Of a stretch of DNA of 64,000 nt, positions 52,962 through 62,077 are shown one piece after another. The DNA lies in the NCBI RefSeq assembly GCF_015689175.1, contig NZ_CP065047.1, positions 248,001 through 312,000 of the forward strand. Direction: 5' to 3'. Each line of letters begins with the position of its first letter. The stretch's first letter is position 1. The translations under genes were made by a program, and so were the position numbers. The notes under the pieces were generated by a model. That model ran no database searches. It worked only from the letters and a program-made list of their open reading frames with translations, and was not told where the DNA came from. The stretch is from Mycobacterium kubicae (lineage in GTDB: Bacteria; Actinomycetota; Actinomycetes; Mycobacteriales; Mycobacteriaceae).

Positions 52962-54526
52962 CAGCAGGACGGCGCTACCTCGCGGGGCGGGTCAGGGCCG
53001 TCATGCGGCGTCACCGCTCACCGAAGGTGGCGATCATCGGAACCGGCTTCGGTGGAATCAGCGTCGCAGTGGCGCTGCGCCGTGCCGGAATCGACGATCT
53101 GGTGATGATCGACGGCAATGACGGCGTGGGCGGCACCTGGCGACGCAACACCTATCCGGGCGCCGCGTGTGATATCCAAAGCCACCTGTACTCGTTCTCG
53201 TTCGCGCCCAACAAGTCCTGGAGTCGTACCTACGCCCGCCAACCCGAGATACTGGCCTATCTGGAGTCGGTGGTCGACAACTTCGACCTGCGCCGCCACC
53301 TCATGCTCGACACTCGAGTGCGGACACTCGAGTGGCACGGCGGTAGCTGGGCACTCGCGCTGGACCGCGCGGGAAGCCTCGACACCATGCATGCCGACAT
53401 CGTCGTCAGCGCCGTTGGGCTGTTCGGCACGGCGAAACTGCCCGATATCGCCGGCCTGTCCGACTTCCGCGGCGCCGTCATGCACACTTCGCATTGGGAT
53501 CACGGCATCGACCTGGCGAACAAGAACATCGCGGTGATCGGCACCGGAGCCAGCGGTGTCCAGGTCGTTCCGGAATTGGCCAAGACAGCCGCCCACCTGA
53601 CGGTGTTTCAACGCACCCCGCCCTGGATGGTGCCCAAGGACGACCGTGCCTACACCGCAACAGAATTGCGCCGGTTCCGGCGTGACCCGTTCGCGGTGCG
53701 CCGAGCCCGCTGGAAGGTATGGAAGTTCCAGCACGACAACACCGCGACGATGGCCGATGACCCAATCGTGGCTTCTCGCAGCGAATTTGCCACCGCATTT
53801 CTGAAACGTAGTGTCGCCGACGACCATCTGCGTCGAGCCCTGACGCCGAAATATCCGTTCCGGTGCAAGCGGGTTCTGCTGGGCGAGGACTTCTACCGCG
53901 CCGTGCAGCAGGACAACGTCGCACTCGTCACCGACCCGATTGAACAAGTGACCGAAAGGTCCATCATCACTGCGTCCCAGGAGGCCGCCGACCTCGATGT
54001 GATCGTCCTGGCCACCGGATTCGAGACGTCACGCTACTTGTCCGGGATCGAGGTCATCGGGGCGAATGGCCGGCGGCTACACGATGTCTGGGGCGTCGAG
54101 CCAACTGCCTACCTAGGCGTGGCGGTGGGTGGCTTCCCGAATTTCTTCATGCTCTACGGCCCCAATACCAACCAGGGCGGCAACTCCATCGTCTACATCC
54201 ACGAGGCCGCATCCCGGCTGGTGGCCAGCGCCGCGACGCGGATAGCGCGCCGAGGCGGATACCTTGACGTCCGGGCAGAAGCGGAGCGGCGTTACAACGA
54301 GCAGCTTTCCATCGCCCTCGAGCGATCCATCTGGACCCAGTGCGACAGTTACTTCCGCTCGCCCACCGGACGCATCGTCACTCAATGGCCCTATACCGAG
54401 TTCGAGTACGCCCGTCGGACCTGGCGGTTGCGATCGCGCGACTGGATACATCACCCGGGTGGCACGCAGCGAGCGCCGGCCGGGCAATCCGGATGTTCGG
54501 CGAAAGTGTCACCGAGCCCTGAATAG
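52958..54526 (+). CDS. Baeyer-Villiger-type flavin monooxygenase II
   Basis: 522 residues; ATG 52958 overlaps the first monooxygenase's TGA. The frame is also open further upstream (52544), but this would be antisense-like shadow of the first gene. FAD motif IGTGFGG (28-33), GGTWRRNTYPGAACDIQSH, BVMO fingerprint FRGAVMHTSHW (170-180) and NADPH motif IGTGASG are present. The C-terminal NFFMLYGPNTNQGGNSIVYIHE is the usual substrate-side segment of these enzymes. It differs clearly from the first enzyme, so the two probably act on different intermediates of one pathway. Confidence 0.9.
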   Translation: MTAGRRYLAGRVRAVMRRHRSPKVAIIGTGFGGISVAVALRRAGIDDLVMIDGNDGVGGTWRRNTYPGAACDIQSHLYSFSFAPNKSWSRTYARQPEILAYLESVVDNFDLRRHLMLDTRVRTLEWHGGSWALALDRAGSLDTMHADIVVSAVGLFGTAKLPDIAGLSDFRGAVMHTSHWDHGIDLANKNIAVIGTGASGVQVVPELAKTAAHLTVFQRTPPWMVPKDDRAYTATELRRFRRDPFAVRRARWKVWKFQHDNTATMADDPIVASRSEFATAFLKRSVADDHLRRALTPKYPFRCKRVLLGEDFYRAVQQDNVALVTDPIEQVTERSIITASQEAADLDVIVLATGFETSRYLSGIEVIGANGRRLHDVWGVEPTAYLGVAVGGFPNFFMLYGPNTNQGGNSIVYIHEAASRLVASAATRIARRGGYLDVRAEAERRYNEQLSIALERSIWTQCDSYFRSPTGRIVTQWPYTEFEYARRTWRLRSRDWIHHPGGTQRAPAGQSGCSAKVSPSPE

Positions 54527-54534
54527 GGCGATAC

Positions 54535-54553
54535 TATCAACTGATTGATTATA
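54535..54553. promoter_or_regulatory. Operator before the PE gene
   Basis: TATCAACTGATTGATTATA matches the operator at 51136-51154 at 16 of 19 positions. It is followed by TC, giving a TATATC-like -10. The PE gene starts 29 bp downstream. Confidence 0.6.
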
Positions 54554-54582
54554 TCAGGTGCCGGTCGTGCGAGAGGGCAGCG

Positions 54583-56199
54583 ATGTCGTATGTGGTGGCG
54601 GTTCCGGAGTGGTTGTCGTCGGCGGCGACGGATCTGGCGGGCCTCGGTTCGGTGCTCAAAGCGGCCAGTGCCGCCGCGGCCCTGCCGACCGTCGGCTTGG
54701 TCCCAGCCGCCGAAGACGAGGTATCAGCGGCGATCGCGACGGTGTTCGCCGCGAACGCTCGCGAATTTCAAGCGCTGAGCGCCCAGGTCGAGACCTTTCA
54801 TCAGCAGTTCGTGCAGGCCTTGACCGCCGGCGCGACGTCGTATGCGACCACAGAGCTGACCAACGCCAACGCGTTGCAGCAGGCGGCGTTGAACCTGATC
54901 AACGCGCCGACCCAGGCGCTGTCCGGTCGCCCCCTGATCGGCGACGGTGCCAACGGAACGCCGGGGACAGGGCAAAACGGTGCACCGGGGGGCTGGCTGT
55001 ACGGCAACGGCGGCAACGGCGGGTCCGGCGGCGTGGGTCAGGCCGGCGGCAACGGTGGTAGCGCCGGCTTGATTGGCAATGGCGGCGCCGGCGGACCGGG
55101 CGGCCCCGCCGGAGCCGGTGTTCAGTTCGCGCCCGCCGGCGGGAACGGAGGCGCGGGCGGCCTACTTGTGGGCAACGGAGGCAATGGTGGCACCGGCGGA
55201 TCGGGTCCGACCCCCGGCGCGGGCGGCGCCGGAAGCACAGGTGGCTACCTCGCCGGTCAACCGGGAGTGAACGGAGCACCAGGTGCGCAAGTCAGTGGAC
55301 CAGGAAATCCGGGCGGACCAAGCGACCCCGGTGGACCATCGCAGCCCACGCTGAATGCGGTCGACGCCGCCCGCGATGGCCACCTGGTCTCCGCCGACGG
55401 CGGAAAGATCACCAACAGTTCGCTCGGTGAGATCTCCGGCATCGACGCCGGCATCAAGAACCCGAACGTCTACTGGGTGCACAACGACTCGGGTGACTCC
55501 GCCCGTATCTTCGCGGTCGACGCGAACACCGGCCAGACACTCGGCACCTACACACTCAGCGGCGCACGAGCGGTCGACTGGGAGGACATCGAGGTCGCCA
55601 CCGGCGCCGACGGCAAGTCCTACATCTATGTCGGTGATATCGGGGACAACGGCCACTCCCGAAGCGACGTCGTCATCTACCGGGTCCCCGAGCCAACCGT
55701 GACCGGAACCGCGACCAATCCCACCAGCACGACGCTGACCGGCGTCGACCAGCTCAACGTGCGTTATCCCAATGGGGAGAAGATCAACTCCGAGGCACTT
55801 GCGGTCGACCCGCGATCGGGCAACCTATTGCTCATCGAGAAGACCGATGGTGATGTTTCACGCGTCTACTCGGCGCCGGCCAGCGCCTGGGGCGGCGCCG
55901 ACACCACGCTGCAGCAGGTGGGCACGGTAGACCTGTCCCAGGCCAACTCACAATTGGTCACCAGCGCCGACTACGCACCGGACGGTTCCCAATTGGCCGT
56001 GCGTACCTACGACGATGTCCTGCTGTGGAACCGCGACCCGAACGCCAGTGCCTGGTCACCTTTTGGCCAGCCGCCCGTTGACGGGCCGCTGATCGATGAG
56101 CAGCAGGGGGAAGCAATCGCGTTCCATCCCGACGGATCGGGCTACGTGACGGTCAGCGAAGGCACGAACCAGACACTGCACGAATACCACGTCGGCTGA
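54583..56199 (+). CDS. PE protein with short PGRS tract and C-terminal propeller-like domain
   Basis: 538 residues from ATG 54583 (AGAGGG 7 nt upstream). The PE domain (1-~100) has [35 protein letters not shown] and the secretion motif YATTE (Y87-x-x-x-E91) used by type VII (ESX-5) secretion. A PGRS-like tract with GGNGG repeats lies at about 125-260. The C-terminal domain (about 262-538: [72 protein letters not shown]) is a soluble, probably beta-propeller domain, not typical of PE_PGRS. It lies just after two Baeyer-Villiger-type genes and shares their operator. Confidence 0.9.
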   Translation: MSYVVAVPEWLSSAATDLAGLGSVLKAASAAAALPTVGLVPAAEDEVSAAIATVFAANAREFQALSAQVETFHQQFVQALTAGATSYATTELTNANALQQAALNLINAPTQALSGRPLIGDGANGTPGTGQNGAPGGWLYGNGGNGGSGGVGQAGGNGGSAGLIGNGGAGGPGGPAGAGVQFAPAGGNGGAGGLLVGNGGNGGTGGSGPTPGAGGAGSTGGYLAGQPGVNGAPGAQVSGPGNPGGPSDPGGPSQPTLNAVDAARDGHLVSADGGKITNSSLGEISGIDAGIKNPNVYWVHNDSGDSARIFAVDANTGQTLGTYTLSGARAVDWEDIEVATGADGKSYIYVGDIGDNGHSRSDVVIYRVPEPTVTGTATNPTSTTLTGVDQLNVRYPNGEKINSEALAVDPRSGNLLLIEKTDGDVSRVYSAPASAWGGADTTLQQVGTVDLSQANSQLVTSADYAPDGSQLAVRTYDDVLLWNRDPNASAWSPFGQPPVDGPLIDEQQGEAIAFHPDGSGYVTVSEGTNQTLHEYHVG

Positions 56200-56318
56200 C
56201 CGCACCACCTCGATCTCGCTGTCACACTTCGACTCAGGCTGATTCTCACCGCTGCCCTTTGGCGGTCCAATCATTAGCATCGACAACAATTTTGGACCGC
56301 ACAGAATCGAAGACACCG

Positions 56319-57401
56319 ATGGTAGAAGCCCACCGGCCGGGCCGGCGTTGGCATCGGCGGCTGCGCATCCCCTGGCTGAACATCCTCGGTATCGTCGCCA
56401 TTGTCGTTGCCGCCACCGCGATCACGATCAAGAATCTCCCCGACGAGGGGCCCAATCAGCTTCTGAACGTGTCCTATGACCCGACGCGCGAGTTGTATGC
56501 CGCACTCGACCAAGCGTTCACCGCCCAGTACCGCACGCAAACCGGCGCCAACCTCGACATCAAGCAGTCACACGGCGGTTCGGGCCGGCAAGCCCGCAGC
56601 GTCATCGACGGTTCCCAGCGAGCCGAGGTGGTTTCGCTTGCCCTCATCAGTGACATCGACATGCTGCGTAAGCGCGGGCTGATCGCCCCCAACTGGCAGA
56701 CCCGGCTGCCCAACAACTCGGTCCCCTACACCTCGACGATCGTGTTCCTGGTCCGCAAGGGCAATCCCAAAGCCATCCACGACTGGCCGGACCTCACCAA
56801 GGGCGATGTCTCCATCGTTACCCCCAACCCGCGGACGTCCGGCAACGGACAACTGAGCGTCCTGGCGGCCTGGGGGTCGGTCACCACCCGCGGCGGGAGT
56901 CCGGAACAGGCGGCCGACTATGTGCGCGCACTGCAGCAACATGTCGCGGTCGCCGACGCCGGTGCGCGCGGTGCCGGCATCAGCTTTTCCGTCCAGCGCA
57001 TCGGTGACGTCCAATTGACTTGGGAGAACGAGGCGTTGCGCGAGGTCGCGGCCAACCCCGACGAACTCGAGATCGTCTATCCGCCGGTCAGCATTCGCGC
57101 CGAACCCGCGGTAGCGTGGGTGGACGCCAACGTCACCGATCCCAAGGTGGCCGCACACGCCAAGGCGTACCTGAATTACCTGTTCACCGACGCTGCGCAA
57201 GAACTCATGGCGCGCAACGGATATCGACCGTTCCAGCCGCAAATCCTGGCCAAGTATGCCGGCCGGCTGCCGAACCTGGGCCTGTTTCCGATCACGGCGA
57301 TCGCCAACGACTGGGCCGACGCGCGGGAGAAGTTCTTCGGCGACAACGGGATCTACGACACGATCACCGCGCCGCCGATCGCAGCGGCTCCGGCGACATA
57401 G
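56319..57401 (+). CDS. Sulfate-type periplasmic binding protein, membrane-anchored
   Basis: 360 residues from ATG 56319 (the longer frame from 56259 lacks support). An uncleaved N-terminal membrane anchor ([21 protein letters not shown]) precedes a PBP-II domain of the sulfate/thiosulfate-binding (SbpA/CysP) type: [88 protein letters not shown] and INYL-type C-terminal [22 protein letters not shown]. No ABC permease follows; a SulP transporter gene starts 19 bp downstream, so the pair may form a sulfate-uptake unit. Confidence 0.88.
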   Translation: MVEAHRPGRRWHRRLRIPWLNILGIVAIVVAATAITIKNLPDEGPNQLLNVSYDPTRELYAALDQAFTAQYRTQTGANLDIKQSHGGSGRQARSVIDGSQRAEVVSLALISDIDMLRKRGLIAPNWQTRLPNNSVPYTSTIVFLVRKGNPKAIHDWPDLTKGDVSIVTPNPRTSGNGQLSVLAAWGSVTTRGGSPEQAADYVRALQQHVAVADAGARGAGISFSVQRIGDVQLTWENEALREVAANPDELEIVYPPVSIRAEPAVAWVDANVTDPKVAAHAKAYLNYLFTDAAQELMARNGYRPFQPQILAKYAGRLPNLGLFPITAIANDWADAREKFFGDNGIYDTITAPPIAAAPAT

Positions 57402-57420
57402 CGGAAAGACGGAACTCAAC

Positions 57421-59190
57421 GTGGGTGTTGCTTCGAGTTACAACTGGGTCAAGGGCCGCAGCGACGTTGTCGCGGGCCTGACCGTCGCGGCCATATCATT
57501 CCCACAAGCGATTGCCTATGCGTTGATCGCCGGAGTGGACCCCAAGTTCGGCGTCTACTCAGCCATCGTGGTGACGGCCGTCGCGTCGATCTTCGGGTCG
57601 TCATCGCATCTGATCAACGGGCCTACCAGCGCCATCTCCCTATTGGTGTTCACCGCGCTGGCCTTCATCGATTCGGAGAACTCCAAGGAACTGTTCGAAG
57701 CGCTGTTCCTGTTAGGGGTTCTCGTCGGTGCGATCCAAATCGTGATCGCGGTGTTCAAACTGGGCAACTTGACTCGCTACATCTCCGAGTCGGTCATCAT
57801 CGGCTTCATGGCGGCCGCGGCGTTCCTGCTCGCGGTAGGCCAGATCGGAAATGCACTGGGTGTCAAGGACAAAGGCAACGGCCACATGCATGTGCTGCAC
57901 CGCGTCTGGCTCAGCCTGACGCACGGTGATCGGATCAACTACCGCGCCGTCATACTGAGCGTGACCGCGGTGGTATTGGCGGTGGTGCTCCGCAAGATCG
58001 TGCAGCGCTTCGGGTGGCCGCAGGTCGACATGCTCGCCGTGCTCGTCATCACCGCGGTGATCGCCTACCTGGCAGGCTGGTCCACACCGGGTGCCAACGG
58101 CCGCACCGCTGTGTCACTGGCCGGGAAGGTGCCGCGCAGCCTGCCTACCGCCCACATCCCGGAGGTACACACCAGTTGGCTGCCGCACCTGTCGGTGGGC
58201 GCGCTGGCCATCGCGTTCGTCGGCATCATCGAGGCGTTGTCGATCGCCAAAGCCATTGCGCACCAGACCCAACAGAAGATCGACTACAACCGGCAGATCC
58301 TGGCCGAAGGCCTGGCAAACCTCAGCGGCGGCTTCTTCCAGAGCCTGCCCGGCTCGGGGTCGCTATCGCGGTCGGCGATCAACTTCCAGTCCGGCGCCGC
58401 AACGCGGTTCTCCGGAATCGTCTCCGCCGCAACGGTCGCGGTAGCGTTGCTCGCCTTTGCGCCCTTGCTGCGGTATGTCCCACAACCGGCGTTGGCAGGG
58501 CTGCTGCTCATCACCGCAGTCCGGCTGGTCGACGGCAAGCGCCTGCTTTACACACTCAAAGCGTCGCGCTACGACGCAGGTCTGGTAATCGTCACCGCGA
58601 TCACCGGGGTGGCGATCGATTTGGACAAGGCTGTGGTGTTGGGCGTGATCCTGTCTGTTGTGTTGTTCGTGCCGCGGGCAGCCAAGTTGCGGGCCACAGA
58701 ACTGATCGTCACGCCCGAGCGCGTTGTCCGGGAACGAATTCCCGGCGACCTCACCGATTCCCATACGGTCATCTACGACCTGGAAGGTGAGCTGTTCTTC
58801 GGAGCCGCACCGGAGCTGGACCGTCACCTCAACGACCTGCGCGACCGAATCGCGGCTGATCACAATGAATTCGTCATCCTGCGGCTCAAGCGGGTACGGC
58901 ACCCAGACGTGGTCTGCATCGAGCGGATCGAGCATTTCCTACGCGACTTGACCGAGCGCGGCGTGGTGGTTCTGCTAGCCGGGGTCCGCCCGGACACGTT
59001 GGCTGTCCTCGGAAACGTCGGACTGCACCGTTGGTTCCCTGAGGAGCAGGTCTTCCCCGAAGAAGACAAACAGTTCTCAGCGACGCTCAAAGCGGTGCGT
59101 TACGTGCACGTTCGGCGCGCCGCCGCCAATCCGAAACCGGAATTGCAAGAAGCAGAGCAACGTGACGAGGACCTTTACTACCTGGTGTAG
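57421..59190 (+). CDS. SulP family sulfate transporter with STAS domain
   Basis: 589 residues from GTG 57421. The N-terminal ~430 residues form the SLC26/SulP membrane domain: DVVAGLTVAAISFPQAIAYALIAGVDPKFGVYSAIV, GSSSHLINGPTSAISLLV and a later segment with SLPGSGSLSRSAINFQSGAATRFSGI (the SulP signature). A STAS domain follows (about 455-560), with HTVIYDLEGELFFGAAPELDRHLNDLRD and FVILRLKRVRHPDVVCIERIEHFL. It probably imports sulfate. The upstream neighbour is a sulfate-type binding protein, unusual for SulP, which is normally self-contained. Confidence 0.92.
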   Translation: MGVASSYNWVKGRSDVVAGLTVAAISFPQAIAYALIAGVDPKFGVYSAIVVTAVASIFGSSSHLINGPTSAISLLVFTALAFIDSENSKELFEALFLLGVLVGAIQIVIAVFKLGNLTRYISESVIIGFMAAAAFLLAVGQIGNALGVKDKGNGHMHVLHRVWLSLTHGDRINYRAVILSVTAVVLAVVLRKIVQRFGWPQVDMLAVLVITAVIAYLAGWSTPGANGRTAVSLAGKVPRSLPTAHIPEVHTSWLPHLSVGALAIAFVGIIEALSIAKAIAHQTQQKIDYNRQILAEGLANLSGGFFQSLPGSGSLSRSAINFQSGAATRFSGIVSAATVAVALLAFAPLLRYVPQPALAGLLLITAVRLVDGKRLLYTLKASRYDAGLVIVTAITGVAIDLDKAVVLGVILSVVLFVPRAAKLRATELIVTPERVVRERIPGDLTDSHTVIYDLEGELFFGAAPELDRHLNDLRDRIAADHNEFVILRLKRVRHPDVVCIERIEHFLRDLTERGVVVLLAGVRPDTLAVLGNVGLHRWFPEEQVFPEEDKQFSATLKAVRYVHVRRAAANPKPELQEAEQRDEDLYYLV

Positions 59191-59196
59191 ACCCTG

Positions 59197-60021
59197 TCAG
59201 AAGGGCGGGGTGCCCGCCTTCATAGCCGCGATGACGCCGCCGTCGACCAAGAGGTCGGTGCCGGTGATGAAGGCGGCGCCCGGACCCAGCAGGAATTCAG
59301 TGGCAGCCGCTATGTCGTCGGGCGTGCCGATGCGGCCGGTGCCGGACATGGCGATCATGGCTCGCATGCCGTCACCCACCGGCGAGGCGAGTTCTTGCTG
59401 CCCCATCGGCGTCGAGATGACCCCGGGACTGATCGAGTTGATCCGCGCACCTCGTCGGCCCCACGATGCGCTGGCGGCCCGCACCCGAACGTGGTTGGCC
59501 TGCTTGGCTATTCCGTACGCTGTACCCGGTTCGGTGGTGCCGGCGAGGATGTCGAGGCCGAGTAGCTCGGTGGGCGGTGTGTGCGCTAACGCGTGTTCTT
59601 GTTCGACGGTCAGCGGCGGAAACATGTGTCCAGCCATGCTGGCGATCACCACGCCCGCGCCCCCTGAAGTCACGACGTTTCCGAACTCCTGCAGCACCAA
59701 CGCCACACCGACCAGATCGACGGCGAGAATGGCCTGTGCCGAGGCCTGCGCGGGGGAGAGCCCGGCCGTGTGTGCCACCTGCGCGACGTCACCCAGGGTC
59801 GTCGCGTACTCAGCAAGTGCGCGAACCGATTCCGGTGCGGATACGTCGACGCCGCGGGTATGCACCTGATGGCCGTCGGCCGACAGCGATCGGGCGACCG
59901 AGGCCAACGTGTCATCGTTGTAGTCGGCCAACAGCACCGTTCTGCCCGATCCCATCCGACGTGCGATGGCATAACCCATGCCGCCCACCCCGATCACAAC
60001 CAAAAGGTTGGGGGCCGTCAC
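59197..60021 (-). CDS. Short-chain dehydrogenase/reductase
   Basis: 274 residues from GTG 60021. The cofactor motif is IGVGGMGYAIA (with Gly replacing the usual Thr), and the active site has YGIAK (Tyr-x-x-x-Lys). The strand after it is VGVALVLQEFGNVV, with ARINSISPGVISTPMGQ and LLVDGGVIAAM near the C-terminus, as in classical SDRs that form coniferyl-alcohol-dehydrogenase-like enzymes. The same open frame continues far upstream to 61563, antisense to a methyltransferase gene, but this extension is not part of the gene. The substrate is unknown. Confidence 0.85.
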   Translation of the reverse strand: MTAPNLLVVIGVGGMGYAIARRMGSGRTVLLADYNDDTLASVARSLSADGHQVHTRGVDVSAPESVRALAEYATTLGDVAQVAHTAGLSPAQASAQAILAVDLVGVALVLQEFGNVVTSGGAGVVIASMAGHMFPPLTVEQEHALAHTPPTELLGLDILAGTTEPGTAYGIAKQANHVRVRAASASWGRRGARINSISPGVISTPMGQQELASPVGDGMRAMIAMSGTGRIGTPDDIAAATEFLLGPGAAFITGTDLLVDGGVIAAMKAGTPPF

Positions 60022-60078
60022 GTCAACATCACCGGCCCAGGCTCCCACAACTACGCCCGTTGGGGATAGGCCTGCTGA

Positions 60079-60705
60079 ATGGTGAGCAGTATAGAAGTCA
60101 TGACCGCACCCGAGCAGCAACCGTGGAACCTCAACATCCACTACGACGCCCTGCTGGATTCGAAGGTTCCCACCGGTGCTCGGCGGGTACTGGACGTCGG
60201 CTGCGGCGATGGGTTCCTGGCGGGGCGCTTGGCTCGACGCATACCCGAGGTCACTGCGGTCGAACTCGACGCACCGGTGTTGCAGCGCGCCCAGGCCCGG
60301 TTCGCGACCGCCCCCATCCGGTGGGCCCAGGGCGATGTCATGACGACCAAACTGCCGATCGGCGGTTTTGACGCCGTGGTTTCCAACGCCGCCCTGCACC
60401 ACATCGCGGACACTCGAGCGGCACTGGCCAGGCTCGCCGAACTGGTGGCACCGGGTGGGACACTGGCGGTGATCACCTTCGTCAAGGCCTCGATGCGATA
60501 TGGCTGGTGGCACTTGTGGACCGCGGTGGCATGTCTGGTGGTCAACCGCATCAAGGGAAAGTGGGAGCACACCGCCCCCATACGATGGCCACCGCACTTC
60601 ACTTTGTCGCAGCTGCGCGACCACGTCCAGGCAGTCCTGCCCGGAGCCCAGGTGCGCCGGTTGTGCTACGGACGCGTGTTGATCACCTGGACCGCACCGG
60701 ACTAA
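60079..60705 (+). CDS. Class I SAM-dependent methyltransferase
   Basis: 208 residues from ATG 60079 (ATG 60100 is an alternative). The SAM motif RVLDVGCGDGFLAGRLARR (41-45 GCGDG), acidic post-motif VTAVELDAPVLQRAQ, motif II DVMTTKLPIGGFDAVVSNAALHHI and post-motif LVAPGGTLAVITF are all present. It is a small, soluble methyltransferase of the Methyltransf_11 type; the substrate is unknown. It overlaps tail to tail (4 bp) with the SDR gene on the other strand. Confidence 0.9.
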   Translation: MVSSIEVMTAPEQQPWNLNIHYDALLDSKVPTGARRVLDVGCGDGFLAGRLARRIPEVTAVELDAPVLQRAQARFATAPIRWAQGDVMTTKLPIGGFDAVVSNAALHHIADTRAALARLAELVAPGGTLAVITFVKASMRYGWWHLWTAVACLVVNRIKGKWEHTAPIRWPPHFTLSQLRDHVQAVLPGAQVRRLCYGRVLITWTAPD

Positions 60706-61520
60706 ACGTCGGAGCCCATCGCCGCTGCGCTGGCTTGCTTCATCAGTTCCACGGCCTGATTTCGGGGCAGGGAACCGAGCATTTGCATTGCCGCGCGCAG
60801 GTTTTCGCCGACGACCCAGGTAGGGCCATTGGACAGGTTCGCAAACGCCTCCGTGATGACATCGTCGACGGCCGCAGCCCCGGACGGCGCCTCCTCGGGC
60901 GAGGTGATCTGGCCGCGGCGGTATTCGAGTTGACGAAGTGCCGGGGTGTTGGTCTTTCCCAGGATGAGCCCGAGTACGTCGACGCCCTTGTCGTGCAACT
61001 CGGTCCATAGGGCCTCGGCGAACACCATGTCGAAAGCCTTCGAGGCGCCATAGGCGACCATATTGGGACCACCGGCGAAGCCGGCACCAGACCCAAACAG
61101 GACGATTCCGCCGCTGCCCCGCTCGACCATGGCCGGAGCGAAGTGGTGGCACAGCTGCATGGGCGCCATGCAGTTGCGAATCACCATCGACTCGGCATCG
61201 GAGATCGGCGCGGCCAGGAAAGGCCTGAAGCTCGGGTCGGCGCCAGCGCAGTAGACCAATAATCCAACCCTGATGTCGGCGGTGGCCGCGACGACCTCGC
61301 CGACCGCGCCGGGGCGCGCCAGATCGATTGCCAGTGTGCGTGTTTGCACCGACGTCGACGCGGCGATCTGTGCGGCAACCTCGTCCAGGACCGCCTGACG
61401 ACGGGCAAGCAAGACGACATTCACGCCGCGCTCGGCGAGTTCTTGGGCGAACGCGGCGCCCACGCCGTCGGAGGCGCCGGCCACCAACGCCCAGGGCCCG
61501 TACCTCGTCGCGAAACTCAT
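60702..61520 (-). CDS. Short-chain dehydrogenase/reductase
   Basis: 272 residues from ATG 61520, overlapping the stop of the SnoaL-like gene (ATGA). The cofactor motif is VAGASDGVGAAFA (G-x-x-x-G-x-G), acid end VVLLARR, catalytic Ser in LFGSGAGFAGG and catalytic YGASK. It resembles the mycobacterial SDR group of 3-oxoacyl/3-ketosteroid reductase-like enzymes. It forms a two-gene operon with the SnoaL-like protein, which may be its partner in the same pathway. Confidence 0.9.
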   Translation of the reverse strand: MSFATRYGPWALVAGASDGVGAAFAQELAERGVNVVLLARRQAVLDEVAAQIAASTSVQTRTLAIDLARPGAVGEVVAATADIRVGLLVYCAGADPSFRPFLAAPISDAESMVIRNCMAPMQLCHHFAPAMVERGSGGIVLFGSGAGFAGGPNMVAYGASKAFDMVFAEALWTELHDKGVDVLGLILGKTNTPALRQLEYRRGQITSPEEAPSGAAAVDDVITEAFANLSNGPTWVVGENLRAAMQMLGSLPRNQAVELMKQASAAAMGSDV

Positions 61521-61924
61521 CGCACCGTGCTGACCCGCACCGAGGTGAAGCGGCGGCTGGCAATCCGCCAACCGGCAGCGGTGCGGATCAACTCGTCGTC
61601 GTAGAACCCGACGCCGTTGACTCCCGACTGATTGTCCGCGGCCATGACCAGCACGTCGACGTACGTGCGGGCGCGCGCCTGGTCACCCTCGACGGTGACG
61701 GCTTGATTGGTCATGCGGTGCAGCGTGTGTCCGGCCATGGCATGCACCTTGTCCATGAAATCGGTGACCGCATCGACGCCCTCCCAGGCACCTATTTCGC
61801 CGTAGTCGAGGTGGCAGTCGTCGGTGAACACGGTGCGGAACAGCGGCCAGTCGCGCCGGTCGATTCCGGTGGCGTAGCGCACGAGCAGATCCGAGATATC
61901 CTGGCGGTCTTCCCGTTCGGTCAT
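61517..61924 (-). CDS. SnoaL-like/NTF2-fold protein (ring-hydroxylating-type small subunit fold)
   Basis: 135 residues from ATG 61924. It is an NTF2-like barrel of the SnoaL_4 type: REDRQDISDLLVRYATGIDRRDWPLFRTVFTDDCHLDYGE, then GVDAVTDFMDKVHAMAGHTLHRMTNQAVTVEGDQARARTYVDVLVM and RTAAGWRIASRRFTSVRV. In mycobacteria such proteins act as hydratases, isomerases or auxiliary binding proteins in sterol and aromatic catabolism. The conserved D-W-x-x-F-R-x-x-F-T-D-D motif supports the assignment. Confidence 0.85.
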   Translation of the reverse strand: MTEREDRQDISDLLVRYATGIDRRDWPLFRTVFTDDCHLDYGEIGAWEGVDAVTDFMDKVHAMAGHTLHRMTNQAVTVEGDQARARTYVDVLVMAADNQSGVNGVGFYDDELIRTAAGWRIASRRFTSVRVSTVR

Positions 61925-62065
61925 GCGACGCCTCCGTTCGGGTGGGCTCAGCGCGCGTCGGCTTCGTCGAGACTAGTGACCTCGCCGACGCCGGGCAACG
62001 GGTTCAAGCGGGGTCTCTTGCCTGGCGTCTCGCGCAACCGCCGTCAGCCCCCAGGTGCACCACCA

Positions 62066-62071
62066 TAAACT
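62066..62071 (+). promoter_or_regulatory. -10 element of leaderless LysR gene
   Basis: TAAACT lies 6 bp before the ATG at 62078, consistent with a leaderless transcript. No clear -35 hexamer is seen, and the remaining 61925-62063 carry no recognised element. Confidence 0.45.
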
Positions 62072-62077
62072 GCTCGC

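Noticed and set aside
52544..54526. Extension of the second monooxygenase frame upstream to 52544
   Set aside because: It overlaps the first monooxygenase in another frame, and the N-terminus there is Arg-rich. ATG 52958, overlapping the first gene's stop, is the sensible start.
59197..61563. A single 788-residue minus-strand frame spanning the SDR, the methyltransferase region and the second SDR
   Set aside because: Only its last ~274 codons (from 60021) look like an SDR; the rest is Arg/Gly-rich antisense of the methyltransferase and a different frame of the second SDR. The true SDR starts at GTG 60021.
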